Shown in pieces: positions 24,352 through 33,455 of a stretch of DNA of 49,789 nucleotides. Source of the DNA: an uncultured Eubacteriales bacterium. Its GTDB lineage: Bacteria; Bacillota; Clostridia; Peptostreptococcales; Anaerovoracaceae. The position numbers and the translations under genes were made by a program. Location of the stretch: the NCBI GenBank assembly GCA_902773665.1, contig CACYFF010000018.1, positions 1-49,789 on the forward strand, written 5' to 3'. Below the pieces are notes generated by a model. It worked only from the letters and a program-made list of their open reading frames with translations. It was not told where the DNA came from and did not search any database. Positions within the stretch are counted from its first letter, which is position 1, and each line of letters starts with the position of its first letter.

Positions 24352-27168
24352 TTATTCCTGCCAGGTGGGGTAGTCGGACTTGCCGGTCACCTTCCGCTTG
24401 AGGATCTTGAAACCTCTCTTGAGGGCGTAGGGGCCGACGACCTTCATCATCTCTTCCGCCGTGTGCATGTCGCTGGCAGCGGGCAGGTCTCTGCTCAGGT
24501 GGATGGCGTCGAACTCGCAGCGGGTGGTGCATAGACCGCAGCCGACGCACTGGTTGAGGTCGACGGTAGTAGCGCCGCATTTTAAGCAGCGGCCGGCTTC
24601 GATGCGCACCTGCTCTTCCGTAAGGGGCAGGCGCAGATCGTCGAACGTCGCGGCTGCTTCGCCGGGCTTAAGGCCGGGCATCTGGCGCTGGGCGTTGTCG
24701 TAGCTCTCCACCCGGATGTCGTCTCTGTCCAGTTCGATGAATTCCCGCAGGTCACGTCCGATGGTGAGGGACTGGCCGGGATGGACGAACCGGTTGATGG
24801 AGACCGCACCCTGGCGGCCTGCTGCGATGGCGTCGATAACGAACTTCTGACCGGTGTAGGCGTCGCCGCCGACGAAGATATCGGGCTCGCCGGTCTGATA
24901 GGTGACGGGGTCTGCCTTCACGGTACCGTTTTTGTTGAATTCCACTTTCGTGCCTTCGAGCAGCTTGCCCCAATCGGGCTTCTGTCCGATGCAGTACAGC
25001 ACGTTTTCGCATGCGGCGGTCTCGGTGACCGCGTCGTCGAACTGCGGATCGAAGCGGCCTTCCGCGTTCTTTACGGACAGGCACTTGCGGAAGCGGATGG
25101 CTTTGCATTTTCCGTCTTCTGCGACGATCTCCGTCTGGCCCCAGCCGGCATGGATGCGGATGCCTTCTTCTTCGCATTCTCTGCGGTCATCCGGCCCCAT
25201 GGGCATGTCGTCGTAACTCTCCAGGCAGTAGAGATCCACGCTTTCTGCGCCGGCTCTCAGCGCCGTTCTCGCGATATCCGCTGCGATGTTGCCGCCGCCG
25301 ATGACGACGGTCTTGCCCGCGATGCGGATGCTCTCGTCCTGGTTGATCTCCCGGGCGAATTCGATGCCGGCGCGAACGCCCTGCGCGTCTTCTCCGGGGA
25401 TGCCCATCCTGCCGCCGCTCTGAAGGCCCGTAGCCAGATAGAATGCCTTATATCCCTGCTCTCTCAGCTGCTGGATGGTAACGTCCTTGCCGATCTCCAC
25501 GCCGCAGCGGATCTCGACGCCCATCTTCTCGATGATGTCGATCTCGCCCTGGATGACTTTCTTTTCGAGGCGGAAGTTGGGGATGCCGTTCATCATCATG
25601 CCGCCGGGCCGCTTTTCGCGGTCGAACACCGTAACGGGGTAGCCTTCCTTGCGCAGATAATATGCGGCGGAGAGGCCTGCCGGGCCGGCACCGATCACGG
25701 CGATGGGGAAGCCGTCCCACTGCTTGCCGTCCATGTTGTCGCAGATGGGCACGTAGTCTTGGGGGTTCATCAGCTCCCACTGCGCCAGGAACTTCTTGAT
25801 CTCGTCGATGGCGACAGGTTTGTCGATGGTGCCGCGCGTGCAGCGGTCCTCGCAGCGTCTGTTGCAGATGGCACCGCAGACGGCGGGGAAGGGGTTGTCC
25901 TGGCGGATGAGCCGCACAGCGTCCTCATAACGGCCGTCCGCAGCCATTTTGATGTAGCCCTGAACGGAAAGGTGGGCAGGGCATGCCGTCTTGCAGGGGG
26001 ATGTTCCCGTATCGTAACAGTTGATCTTGTTGTGGTCTCTGTAGTCTCTGTCCCACTTGTCCTCGCCCCAGACGTGGTCGTCGGGCAGGTCGTGCATGGG
26101 ATAGCGCACTTTGCTGCCGTCCGCACGGCACAGTTTCTGGCCGAGCTTTGCGGCACCGGCAGGGCACACCTCTACGCATTTGCCGCAGGCGACGCACTTC
26201 TCCTTATCCACGTGGGCGCGGTAGGCGCTGCGCGACATGTTCGGCGTGTTGAACAGCTGGGACGTGCGCAGGCCGTAGCAGCTGCCCGGGGAGCAGTTGC
26301 AGATGCCTACGATGCGGTCCGGACCGTCCAGATTCGTGATCTGGTGAACGTAGCCCTTGCGCTCGGCCCGCTTGATGATCTCCATGGCCTCTTCGCGGGT
26401 GATGTAGTGGGCATCCTTGCCGGATTCCACGAGGAATTCCGCGATGTCTCCGACGCCGATGCACATATAGCCCTCGATGTCTCCGACGCCCTCGCCCCGC
26501 ACGCGCTGGGCCTTGCGGCAGGCGCAGACCATGGTGCAGAATTTATCGTATTTCTGCAGCCAGTGGGACAGATGTTCGACGGAAACGGAGCGGGATGCGC
26601 CGTCGATGGCTTCCTCCACCGGGATGACGTGCATGCCGATGCCGGCGCCTCCCGGCGGGATGAGTTTTGCCGCCAGTTCCAGAGGTTCCTGGGGCGCCAG
26701 GTTGAACATCGTAGCCACTTCCGGATTCGTATCGGTGAGGGTGGGGTGTTCTACCATATATTCGCCGGATCCTACGACCCATTTCGGGATCCAGTACTGG
26801 ATATGCTGGTCGGCATTGTCCCGGTTCTGTTCCAGGATGCCGATCCACAGCAGGTGATCGATGATCTTCTGCGCCTGTTCTTCCGTCATGCCGTTGCGCT
26901 TTGCGAGCTCGGGCGTCGTAAGACCGAAGCGGCGCTTCTCGAAGCTGAGCATGAACTTGACTTCTTCCTTCGTAAGCAGCCGGTCCAGGATCCAGAAATC
27001 CATATGGTTTTCCTTCATGCCGCCGGGCAGCTTGCGGGGGATGTTGTCCGTGATCATGCGGGCAAGTTTTAAGACGAGCTGTTTCTTCTTCGGGTCATCG
27101 CAGGTGTGACCCTCTACAGGGTAATCCCGTTCGTTGACGTGGATCTTGGGATTGACTTCTTTGACCAT
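24352..27168 (-). CDS. Large multi-cluster Fe-S/FAD pyridine nucleotide oxidoreductase
   Basis: A 938-residue redox protein. In order: a helix-turn-helix-like segment (about 65-110), a Cys-rich region (CTMVCACRK near 211, CNCSPGSC near 290), a 4Fe-4S motif CVACGKCVEVCP (325-336), a GltD-type Fe-S helical domain (Cys 392-443), an FAD domain (GAGPAGLSAAYYLRKEG, about 493-509), an NAD(P) domain (VIGGGNIAADIA, about 622-633) and a C-terminal 4Fe-4S motif CVGCGLCTTRC. The core resembles glutamate synthase small subunit and NfnB. The start is ATG 27168 with CGGAGGAAA; an upstream start at 27243 is rejected. No glutamate synthase large subunit is near. It could feed electrons to the adjacent flavoenzymes; this is inferred. 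Confidence 0.85.
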   Translation of the reverse strand: MVKEVNPKIHVNERDYPVEGHTCDDPKKKQLVLKLARMITDNIPRKLPGGMKENHMDFWILDRLLTKEEVKFMLSFEKRRFGLTTPELAKRNGMTEEQAQKIIDHLLWIGILEQNRDNADQHIQYWIPKWVVGSGEYMVEHPTLTDTNPEVATMFNLAPQEPLELAAKLIPPGGAGIGMHVIPVEEAIDGASRSVSVEHLSHWLQKYDKFCTMVCACRKAQRVRGEGVGDIEGYMCIGVGDIAEFLVESGKDAHYITREEAMEIIKRAERKGYVHQITNLDGPDRIVGICNCSPGSCYGLRTSQLFNTPNMSRSAYRAHVDKEKCVACGKCVEVCPAGAAKLGQKLCRADGSKVRYPMHDLPDDHVWGEDKWDRDYRDHNKINCYDTGTSPCKTACPAHLSVQGYIKMAADGRYEDAVRLIRQDNPFPAVCGAICNRRCEDRCTRGTIDKPVAIDEIKKFLAQWELMNPQDYVPICDNMDGKQWDGFPIAVIGAGPAGLSAAYYLRKEGYPVTVFDREKRPGGMMMNGIPNFRLEKKVIQGEIDIIEKMGVEIRCGVEIGKDVTIQQLREQGYKAFYLATGLQSGGRMGIPGEDAQGVRAGIEFAREINQDESIRIAGKTVVIGGGNIAADIARTALRAGAESVDLYCLESYDDMPMGPDDRRECEEEGIRIHAGWGQTEIVAEDGKCKAIRFRKCLSVKNAEGRFDPQFDDAVTETAACENVLYCIGQKPDWGKLLEGTKVEFNKNGTVKADPVTYQTGEPDIFVGGDAYTGQKFVIDAIAAGRQGAVSINRFVHPGQSLTIGRDLREFIELDRDDIRVESYDNAQRQMPGLKPGEAAATFDDLRLPLTEEQVRIEAGRCLKCGATTVDLNQCVGCGLCTTRCEFDAIHLSRDLPAASDMHTAEEMMKVVGPYALKRGFKILKRKVTGKSDYPTWQE

Positions 27169-27202
27169 AGTTTCCTCCGATTTTGTACTTTGATCTTTCT
27201 CT

Positions 27203-27208
27203 ATTGTA
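27203..27208 (-). promoter_or_regulatory. Possible -10 of the 938-residue oxidoreductase gene
   Basis: TACAAT on the minus strand (complement of 27203-27208) lies 34 bases before the ATG; only a weak -35 (TTTCCA, 18-base spacer) is seen. Confidence 0.35.
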
Positions 27209-27249
27209 CCGTAGTCTGTGTAAAAATGGAAAGGAATTTCCACTCTTTG

Positions 27250-27278
27250 TTTACTTGCTCTTGTGTCTGTGGTACAAT
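27250..27278 (+). promoter_or_regulatory. Promoter of the opp operon
   Basis: TTTACT (27250-27255), a 17-base spacer and TACAAT (27273-27278) preceded by TGG (extended -10), 46 bases before the oppA ATG. Confidence 0.6.
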
Positions 27279-27324
27279 AACTCTAACTGTTTTGTATCAT
27301 TTCTATTTAGGAGGAAAACAAACA

Positions 27325-29607
27325 ATGGACAAACTAAGAAAGGTGCTCGCACTGATGCTGGCTCTGGCCATGATCTTTGGCCTGGCTGCATGCACCAGCG
27401 GCGGCTCCGGCGAACAGGGCGGAACAGACGAGCCCGAGACGAATGAAACTCCTCTGGTAGTAGGATATTCTCCGTTCTCCAGCAAGTTCTCTCCGTTCTT
27501 CAGTGAAACCGCGTACGACCAGGATGTCTACGCAATGACCCAGATCAGTCTGCTGAACTCCGACCGTATGGGCGCTGTCGTCGAAAAAGGTATCGAAGGC
27601 ACGACGATCCCCTACAACGGAACGGATTACACCTACTATGGACCGGCAGACGTAGAGATCACCCAGAACGCAGATGGAACCGTTTATTACGATTTCACGC
27701 TGAGAGACGACCTCACCTTCTCCGATGGCACTCCCATCACGATCGATGACGTCATCTTCTCCTACTATGTTCTGTGCGACCCGACCTATGATGGTTCTTC
27801 CACGCTGTTTGCACAGCCCATCGAAGGTATGCAGGAATACAGAAGCGGTATGGATACTCTGTTCAACCTGCTCGTAGAAGCTGGCGAAGACAACACCGAC
27901 TACACCTTCTGGGACGAAGCGACTCAGACCGCTTTCTGGGCAGACCTGAACCAGGCTGGCGAAGCCTTCGCGCAGGAGATCGTTGATTACTGCGTAGATG
28001 CAGGCTATGCCACCAACGTTGCAGAAGCTGCTTCCGCATGGGGCTTTGACGGCCTGGCAGAAGACGCTACCGCTGCTGACTTCTTCGCTCTGCTGTGCGA
28101 AGACTACGGATGGGATCTGGCTTCCATGTCCAGCACCGAATCCGCAGGCAGCTCCCTGTTCGACCTGATGGAAGGTTACGACAACTACACCGTTGGTGTC
28201 GTCACCGGTAACTCCGCAGATCACATCTCCGGTATCCAGAAGACCGGCGATTACTCCATGCGCGTTGTCATGTCTCAGTTCGATGCGACCGCGATCTACA
28301 ACCTCGGCGTTTCCATCGCACCGCTGCACTACTACGGCGATCCCGCACAGTTCGACTACGACAACAACCAGTTCGGTTTCCCCAAGGGCGACCTCTCCCT
28401 CGTAAGAGCGAAGACCACGCAGCCCATGGGTGCAGGCCCCTACAAGTTCATCAAGTTTGAAAACGGCGTTGTCTACTTCGAAGCGAACGAAAGCTACTAC
28501 CTCGGCGCTCCGAAGACCAAGTACGTCAACTTCCAGGAATGCATGTCCGATGACGACAAGCTGAACGGCGTTATCACCGGCACCATCGACATCACCGATC
28601 CGTCCTTCTCCACCGACGTCATCGACGCCATCGAGCAGGCTAACGGCGGCGAACTGTCCGGCGCTAAGATCGAGACCAACACCGTTGACAACCTTGGCTA
28701 CGGCTACATCGGTATCTCTGCAGACATCATGAACGTCGGCGGCAAGGAAAACAAGGCTTCCGATGCTTCCAAGGCTCTGAGAAAGGCCTTCGGCACCATC
28801 TTCAGCGTCTACAGAGACGTAGCAGTCGACTCCTACTATGGAGACAGAGCTACTGTCATCAACTACCCGATCTCCAACACGTCCTGGGCTGCACCCCAGT
28901 CCACCGACGACGGTTATAAGCTGGCGTTCTCCGTCGACGTAGACGGCAACGACATCTACACTTCCGATATGTCCGCAGAGGACAAGTACGAAGCTGCCAA
29001 GCAGGCTGCCCTGGGCTTCTTCGAAGCAGCAGGCTACACTGTGGAAGACGGCAAGTGCGTAGCGGCACCCGAAGGCGCTGCTCTGGAATATGAAGTATGG
29101 ATCCCCGCCGACGGTACCGGCGATCACCCCTCCTTCATGATCCTCACCGAATCCAGAGATGCTCTGGCTGAACTGGGCATCAACCTGGTCATCCGCGACC
29201 TCTCCAACTCCTCCGATCTGTGGACCGGTCTGGAAGCTGGCTCCGTACCCATGTGGTGCGCAGCTTGGGGCGCAACGGCTGACCCCGACATGTATCAGAT
29301 CTACTATGCTGACGTAGAAGGCGGCGGCGCACACGCTGGCGGCTCCAACTACATGTACGATATCGCGGACGCAGACCTCGACCAGATGATCCTGGATGCC
29401 AGAATGTCTGCAGACCAGACCTATCGTAAGGCTATGTACAAGGCCTGCCTCGATACCATTATCGACTGGGCCGTCGAGATCCCTGTCTATCAGAGACAGA
29501 ACGCGATCATCTTCTCCGCAGAGAGAGTCAACCTGGATACCGTTACTCCCGACATCACCACCTTCTATGGCTGGATGAGCGAGATCCAGAACACCGAGCT
29601 GAAGTAA
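27325..29607 (+). CDS. oppA: Oligopeptide ABC transporter substrate-binding lipoprotein (enlarged)
   Basis: An extracellular lipid-anchored peptide-binding protein of solute-binding family 5. It starts at ATG 27325 with AGGAGG; residues 1-22 are a lipoprotein signal and the lipobox LAAC places the lipidated Cys at residue 23, followed by a Gly/Ser/Glu linker. The 760-residue length is well above the usual 500-600. An extra stretch of about 125 residues (about 170-295, acidic and alanine-rich) interrupts the family fold before GVSIAPLHYYG. The family pattern GAGPYKFIKFENG follows. Codon use is strongly biased, as in highly expressed genes. The remaining opp genes follow after a hairpin. Confidence 0.93.
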   Translation: MDKLRKVLALMLALAMIFGLAACTSGGSGEQGGTDEPETNETPLVVGYSPFSSKFSPFFSETAYDQDVYAMTQISLLNSDRMGAVVEKGIEGTTIPYNGTDYTYYGPADVEITQNADGTVYYDFTLRDDLTFSDGTPITIDDVIFSYYVLCDPTYDGSSTLFAQPIEGMQEYRSGMDTLFNLLVEAGEDNTDYTFWDEATQTAFWADLNQAGEAFAQEIVDYCVDAGYATNVAEAASAWGFDGLAEDATAADFFALLCEDYGWDLASMSSTESAGSSLFDLMEGYDNYTVGVVTGNSADHISGIQKTGDYSMRVVMSQFDATAIYNLGVSIAPLHYYGDPAQFDYDNNQFGFPKGDLSLVRAKTTQPMGAGPYKFIKFENGVVYFEANESYYLGAPKTKYVNFQECMSDDDKLNGVITGTIDITDPSFSTDVIDAIEQANGGELSGAKIETNTVDNLGYGYIGISADIMNVGGKENKASDASKALRKAFGTIFSVYRDVAVDSYYGDRATVINYPISNTSWAAPQSTDDGYKLAFSVDVDGNDIYTSDMSAEDKYEAAKQAALGFFEAAGYTVEDGKCVAAPEGAALEYEVWIPADGTGDHPSFMILTESRDALAELGINLVIRDLSNSSDLWTGLEAGSVPMWCAAWGATADPDMYQIYYADVEGGGAHAGGSNYMYDIADADLDQMILDARMSADQTYRKAMYKACLDTIIDWAVEIPVYQRQNAIIFSAERVNLDTVTPDITTFYGWMSEIQNTELK

Positions 29608-29640
29608 TCGGCTGAAAGCTTTACAAAGGCTTGTCATTGC

Positions 29641-29681
29641 GCCAGCAGTGCGAGGGGAGCGATCCCCTCTGCATTGCTGGC
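29641..29681 (+). terminator. Large intercistronic hairpin between oppA and oppB
   Basis: Arms 29641-29658 and 29663-29681 pair along nearly their whole length (one G-U pair, one bulged base) around a GCGA loop. No T-run follows, so it is more likely an mRNA 3'-stabiliser or partial terminator that raises OppA over the membrane subunits. The sequence also resembles intergenic GTCATTGCGAGG-type repeats. Confidence 0.6.
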
Positions 29682-29714
29682 ACAACTATTATTCTGGAAT
29701 ACGGAGGAACCCCC

Positions 29715-30701
29715 GTGAAAAAGTATATTTTGAAGAGAGTATTGCTGTCGATCCTCATACTTTTCTTCGTCACTCTCATTATCTACACGCTGATCCGCTG
29801 TCTGCCCACGTCGTACATCGAAAACATCGCGCGGCAGAAGTCCATGCAGCCCGGCTCCAAGAGCTATGAGGAATGGATGGAACAGCTTTCGGCCATGTAC
29901 AATCTGGATACAGGCATCCTGACCGGCTTCTTCCGCTGGTGGGGTCAGATGCTCCGCGGCAACTTCGGCGACAGCTGGGTCTACACGATCCCCGTTACCG
30001 AGGAGTTCAACAAGACCATCTGGCTGAGCTTCGTCATGGGCCTGATCACCATGTTTTTCGAAATCATCATCGCCGTGCCTCTCGGCATCATCGCCGCTAC
30101 GAAGCAATACAGCAAGACAGACTACACCATCAGCGTTATCGCATTGGCGGGCATCTCGTTGCCCACATTCTTCTTCGCATCGCTTCTAAAATTGGTATTC
30201 TCGGTCAAACTGGGCTGGTTCGACCTGTTCGGCCTCGTAGGCAGAAACTACGAGCAGCTGGACAGCTTCCACCAGTTCCTGGACAAGGCGAACCATCTGG
30301 TGCTGCCCTGCGTCACCCTCATCGTGATCAGCATCGGCGGTCTGATGCGCTACACCCGTACGAACATGCTGGAAGTCCTGAATTCGGACTATATCCGTAC
30401 TGCGAGAGCAAAGGGCCTTTCCGAACGGAAGGTCATCTATCATCATGCGTTCCGCAATACGCTCATTCCGCTGGTCACCATCATCGGCGGCAGCCTGCCC
30501 GGCCTGTTCTCCGGCGCCCTCATCACCGAGACGCTGTATGCGATCCCCGGCATCGGCTATGCTTCGTATAAAGCCATGGTGGGCGGAGACATTCCGTTCT
30601 CCATGTTCTACCTGACGTTCCTCGCGATCCTCACGCTGCTGGGTAACCTCATCTCGGATATCCTGTATGCCGTCGTGGATCCGCGCGTGCGTATTTCTTA
30701 G
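29715..30701 (+). CDS. oppB: Oligopeptide ABC transporter permease OppB
   Basis: A 328-residue inner-membrane permease. The start is GTG 29715 (family N-terminus KKYILKRVLLSILILFFVT) with GGAGG 7 bases upstream. It has six predicted helices and the ABC-interacting EAA loop near YIRTARAKGLSERKVIYHHAFRNTLIP, with the C-terminal DILYAVVDPRVRIS of the family. It pairs with OppC to form the peptide channel. Length and motifs are normal, unlike OppC. Confidence 0.95.
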   Translation: MKKYILKRVLLSILILFFVTLIIYTLIRCLPTSYIENIARQKSMQPGSKSYEEWMEQLSAMYNLDTGILTGFFRWWGQMLRGNFGDSWVYTIPVTEEFNKTIWLSFVMGLITMFFEIIIAVPLGIIAATKQYSKTDYTISVIALAGISLPTFFFASLLKLVFSVKLGWFDLFGLVGRNYEQLDSFHQFLDKANHLVLPCVTLIVISIGGLMRYTRTNMLEVLNSDYIRTARAKGLSERKVIYHHAFRNTLIPLVTIIGGSLPGLFSGALITETLYAIPGIGYASYKAMVGGDIPFSMFYLTFLAILTLLGNLISDILYAVVDPRVRIS

Positions 30702-30716
30702 GAAGGAGGTTCTGAC

Positions 30717-32288
30717 ATGTCTGACGAGATCAAGAAAGACGTGCAGCAGGCGGAAGCCGAGACTGCAGAAAAGAAGGAACCTCAGTATTCCTTAAACGAC
30801 GACAGACGCGTTAAAGTTCTGTCCCCGGGCGCCATGGTCGCCAAGCGGTTCTTCCGCAACCGCATCGCCATGGTCGGCCTGGTCATCCTGGTATTCATGT
30901 TCGTGTTCTCCTTTATCGGAGGCATCATCTCTCCCTACTCCCAGGACCAGCGCTTCTACCGCGTGGATTCTCTGAGCAAGGAGTACTGCTCCGCCATCGA
31001 GAATACGGAATTCCGCTATGCTGTGGCTGACGGCCAGGAATTCACCTCCATCATCCAGGCCCAGATGGTGCTCGCGACGCAGAAAGGCGTCAACGAGTTC
31101 TCCTTCAAGGGCGTCAATTACGTGATGGAGCCCGTAGGCGAAGATTTCTTCATCGTAAAACTGGCGAACGGCACCGAGATCGGTCTCGCGTTCAAGAACG
31201 TGTTCTCCGAGAGCGACCCGTCCTTCAAGGCAAGCTACACCTTCCTCCGCGAAGCGCTCAGCGCAGATGCGACATGGGAGACCAGCTTTACCGTAGACGG
31301 CACCGTCTACGATCTGGACGAAAACGGCATCGTGACCCAAGGCAGCACCGAGATCGGCTACATCTCCCGCTACGTTGTACAGCCTCTGATGAGCGACGTG
31401 TTCCTGACGAGAGACTTCAAGGAACAGCTCCTGGAAGCGCTGGAGACCGGCGATAAGGACTTCTATTTCACCGATTCCGACGGCGTCGAATCCGATTACA
31501 TCATCGAATACAATGCGGCGTCCCACAAGTACACCGTCAAGCAGTCCCGCGAGAGCCAGGTGTACGACACCTATGCGGCTCCCAGCAAGGAACACTGGCT
31601 GGGCACGGACCGCAACGGCATGGACATGCTCACCCGTCTGATGTACGGCGGCAGAGTCTCCCTCATCATCGGCTTTATCGTCGAGCTGATCGCAAACCTG
31701 CTGGGCGTCATCCTGGGCGGCATCTCCGGCTACTTCGGCGGCTGGGTGGATAACCTCATCATGCGTATCGTAGATATCTTCTACTGCATCCCGTCCACGC
31801 CTATCCTCATCATCTTAGGCGCCGCGATGGATGCGCAGATGGTCGATCCGACCGTCCGTATGATGTACCTGATGCTCATCCTGGGCTTCCTGTCCTGGCC
31901 GGGCGTTGCCCGTATGATCCGCGGACAGATCCTGTCCTTAAGAGAGCAGGAATTCATGACCGCGACCGAAGCGACCGGTATCCGGGTCAGCAGACGTATC
32001 TTCCGGCACCTGGTGCCCAACGTCATCCCTCTGCTGATCGTTTCCGCCTCCATGGGCATCGGCGGCACCATCATCATGGAGGCTACGCTTTCGTTCCTCG
32101 GCCTTGGCGTCAAGTTCCCGTTCGCTTCCTGGGGCAACATCATCAACGACGTAAACAACACCCACGTGCTTACGAATTATTGGTTTATCTGGATCCCCGC
32201 CGGCATCCTGCTGCTGGGTACCGTTCTCGCCTTCAACCTGGTGGGCGACGGCCTGCGCGATGCGTTTGACCCGCGGATGAAGCGTTAG
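30717..32288 (+). CDS. oppC: Oligopeptide ABC transporter permease OppC with a large extracytoplasmic insert
   Basis: The second permease. Usual OppC is about 300 residues; this one has 523. An N-terminal charged region (1-45) and the first helix (about 49-70) are followed by an insert of about 210 residues (77-289) that should lie outside the membrane. The canonical part then resumes with HWLGTDRNGMDMLTRLMYGGR and carries the EAA loop (MTATEATGIRVSRRIFRHLVPNV) and the C-terminal LVGDGLRDAFDPRMKR. The insert is rich in aromatic and acidic residues and is predicted soluble. A role in contacting the enlarged OppA is inferred. GGAAGGAGG lies before the ATG. Confidence 0.93.
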   Translation: MSDEIKKDVQQAEAETAEKKEPQYSLNDDRRVKVLSPGAMVAKRFFRNRIAMVGLVILVFMFVFSFIGGIISPYSQDQRFYRVDSLSKEYCSAIENTEFRYAVADGQEFTSIIQAQMVLATQKGVNEFSFKGVNYVMEPVGEDFFIVKLANGTEIGLAFKNVFSESDPSFKASYTFLREALSADATWETSFTVDGTVYDLDENGIVTQGSTEIGYISRYVVQPLMSDVFLTRDFKEQLLEALETGDKDFYFTDSDGVESDYIIEYNAASHKYTVKQSRESQVYDTYAAPSKEHWLGTDRNGMDMLTRLMYGGRVSLIIGFIVELIANLLGVILGGISGYFGGWVDNLIMRIVDIFYCIPSTPILIILGAAMDAQMVDPTVRMMYLMLILGFLSWPGVARMIRGQILSLREQEFMTATEATGIRVSRRIFRHLVPNVIPLLIVSASMGIGGTIIMEATLSFLGLGVKFPFASWGNIINDVNNTHVLTNYWFIWIPAGILLLGTVLAFNLVGDGLRDAFDPRMKR

Positions 32289-32303
32289 GAAAGGAGACCC
32301 GAC

Positions 32304-33455
32304 ATGGCAAAGAAACAAGACGGTTATCTTTCCGCGAAAGAGTCCAGACGGATCTCAAAAGAAAACAGAAGGATCACCAACGAATACGAAAAGAAGCGCA
32401 AGAGAAAGAACGTGCCTGAGTCCGAATATCTGACGACCATGCACGATCCGAACAACGCGGTGGAATTCGACAATCTGCACACCTACTTCTTTACGGACGT
32501 AGGCGTGGTAAAGTCCGTGGACGGCGTCACCTTCGACGTGCCCATCGGCAAGACGGTCGGCGTGGTCGGCGAGTCCGGCTGCGGCAAGTCCGTAACCTCT
32601 CTTTCCCTCATGCAGCTGCTGCAGCGGCCGCAGGGCCAGATCGTGGAAGGGGAGATCCGCCTGAATCTCGACGACGGCAAGGCCATCGACGTAACGAAGG
32701 CTCCGGAAGAGTTCATGCAGACCCTGCGGGGCAACTACATCTCCATGATCTTCCAGGAGCCCATGACCGCTCTGAATCCTGTGTTCCGCATCGGCGAGCA
32801 GGTGAACGAGGTCATCGCGCTGCACGACGGCGAAGGCAAGAGCGAGGCGGACATCAAGGCACGCACGATCGAGCTGCTGGAGATGGTAGGCATCGCCAAC
32901 AGCGAGGGCGTGTACTCCATGTTCCCCCACGAACTGTCCGGCGGCATGCGCCAGAGAGTCATGATCGCCATGGCGCTGGCCTGCAATCCGCGGATCATCA
33001 TCGCGGATGAGCCGACGACCGCTCTGGACGTTACGATCCAGGCACAGATCCTGGACCTGCTGCGCAACTTAAAGAATAAGATCAACTCCTCCATCATGTT
33101 CATCACCCACGACCTCGGTGTTATCGCCGAAATGGCGGACTTCGTGGTCGTCATGTACTCGGGCCGCATCGTGGAGGCGGGCACCGCGGAAGAAGTCTTC
33201 CTGCATCCCTGCCATCCCTACACCATCGGTCTGATGGCTTCCAAGCCCGTGGTGGGCAAGAAGGTGGACAAGCTGTATTCCATTCCCGGCAAGGTACCTA
33301 ACCCCATCAACATGCCGGATTACTGCTACTTTAAAGACCGCTGCGAGATGCAGTGCAAAGGCTGCGACGGCGAATATCCCGAATACGTCTGGGTGAGCCC
33401 GACGCACAGAGTAGCCTGCTACCGTTACTATGACCGGAAGGGAGGAGAAGAATAA
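32304..33455 (+). CDS. oppD: Oligopeptide ABC transporter ATPase OppD
   Basis: A 383-residue ATPase subunit. A Lys/Arg-rich N-terminal extension of about 45 residues precedes the ABC core. The core has Walker A GESGCGKS, signature LSGGMRQR, Walker B IIADEPTTALD and switch HDLGV. The C-terminal OppD/F extension carries the Cys pattern CYFKDRCEMQCKGC, which in related DppD proteins binds a 4Fe-4S cluster. AAGGAGAC precedes the ATG, and the stop overlaps the oppF start (TAATG). Confidence 0.96.
   Translation: MAKKQDGYLSAKESRRISKENRRITNEYEKKRKRKNVPESEYLTTMHDPNNAVEFDNLHTYFFTDVGVVKSVDGVTFDVPIGKTVGVVGESGCGKSVTSLSLMQLLQRPQGQIVEGEIRLNLDDGKAIDVTKAPEEFMQTLRGNYISMIFQEPMTALNPVFRIGEQVNEVIALHDGEGKSEADIKARTIELLEMVGIANSEGVYSMFPHELSGGMRQRVMIAMALACNPRIIIADEPTTALDVTIQAQILDLLRNLKNKINSSIMFITHDLGVIAEMADFVVVMYSGRIVEAGTAEEVFLHPCHPYTIGLMASKPVVGKKVDKLYSIPGKVPNPINMPDYCYFKDRCEMQCKGCDGEYPEYVWVSPTHRVACYRYYDRKGGEE

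Noticed and set aside
24781-27072. A 763-codon open frame on the plus strand opposite the large oxidoreductase gene
   Set aside because: Its product has no domain motifs and mirrors the codon pattern of the minus-strand gene, which has clear Fe-S, FAD and NAD(P) motifs and a strong ribosome binding site.
27334-29685. A 783-codon open frame on the minus strand opposite oppA
   Set aside because: It is a shadow of oppA caused by strong codon bias; it has no family motif and would oppose a clear lipoprotein gene.
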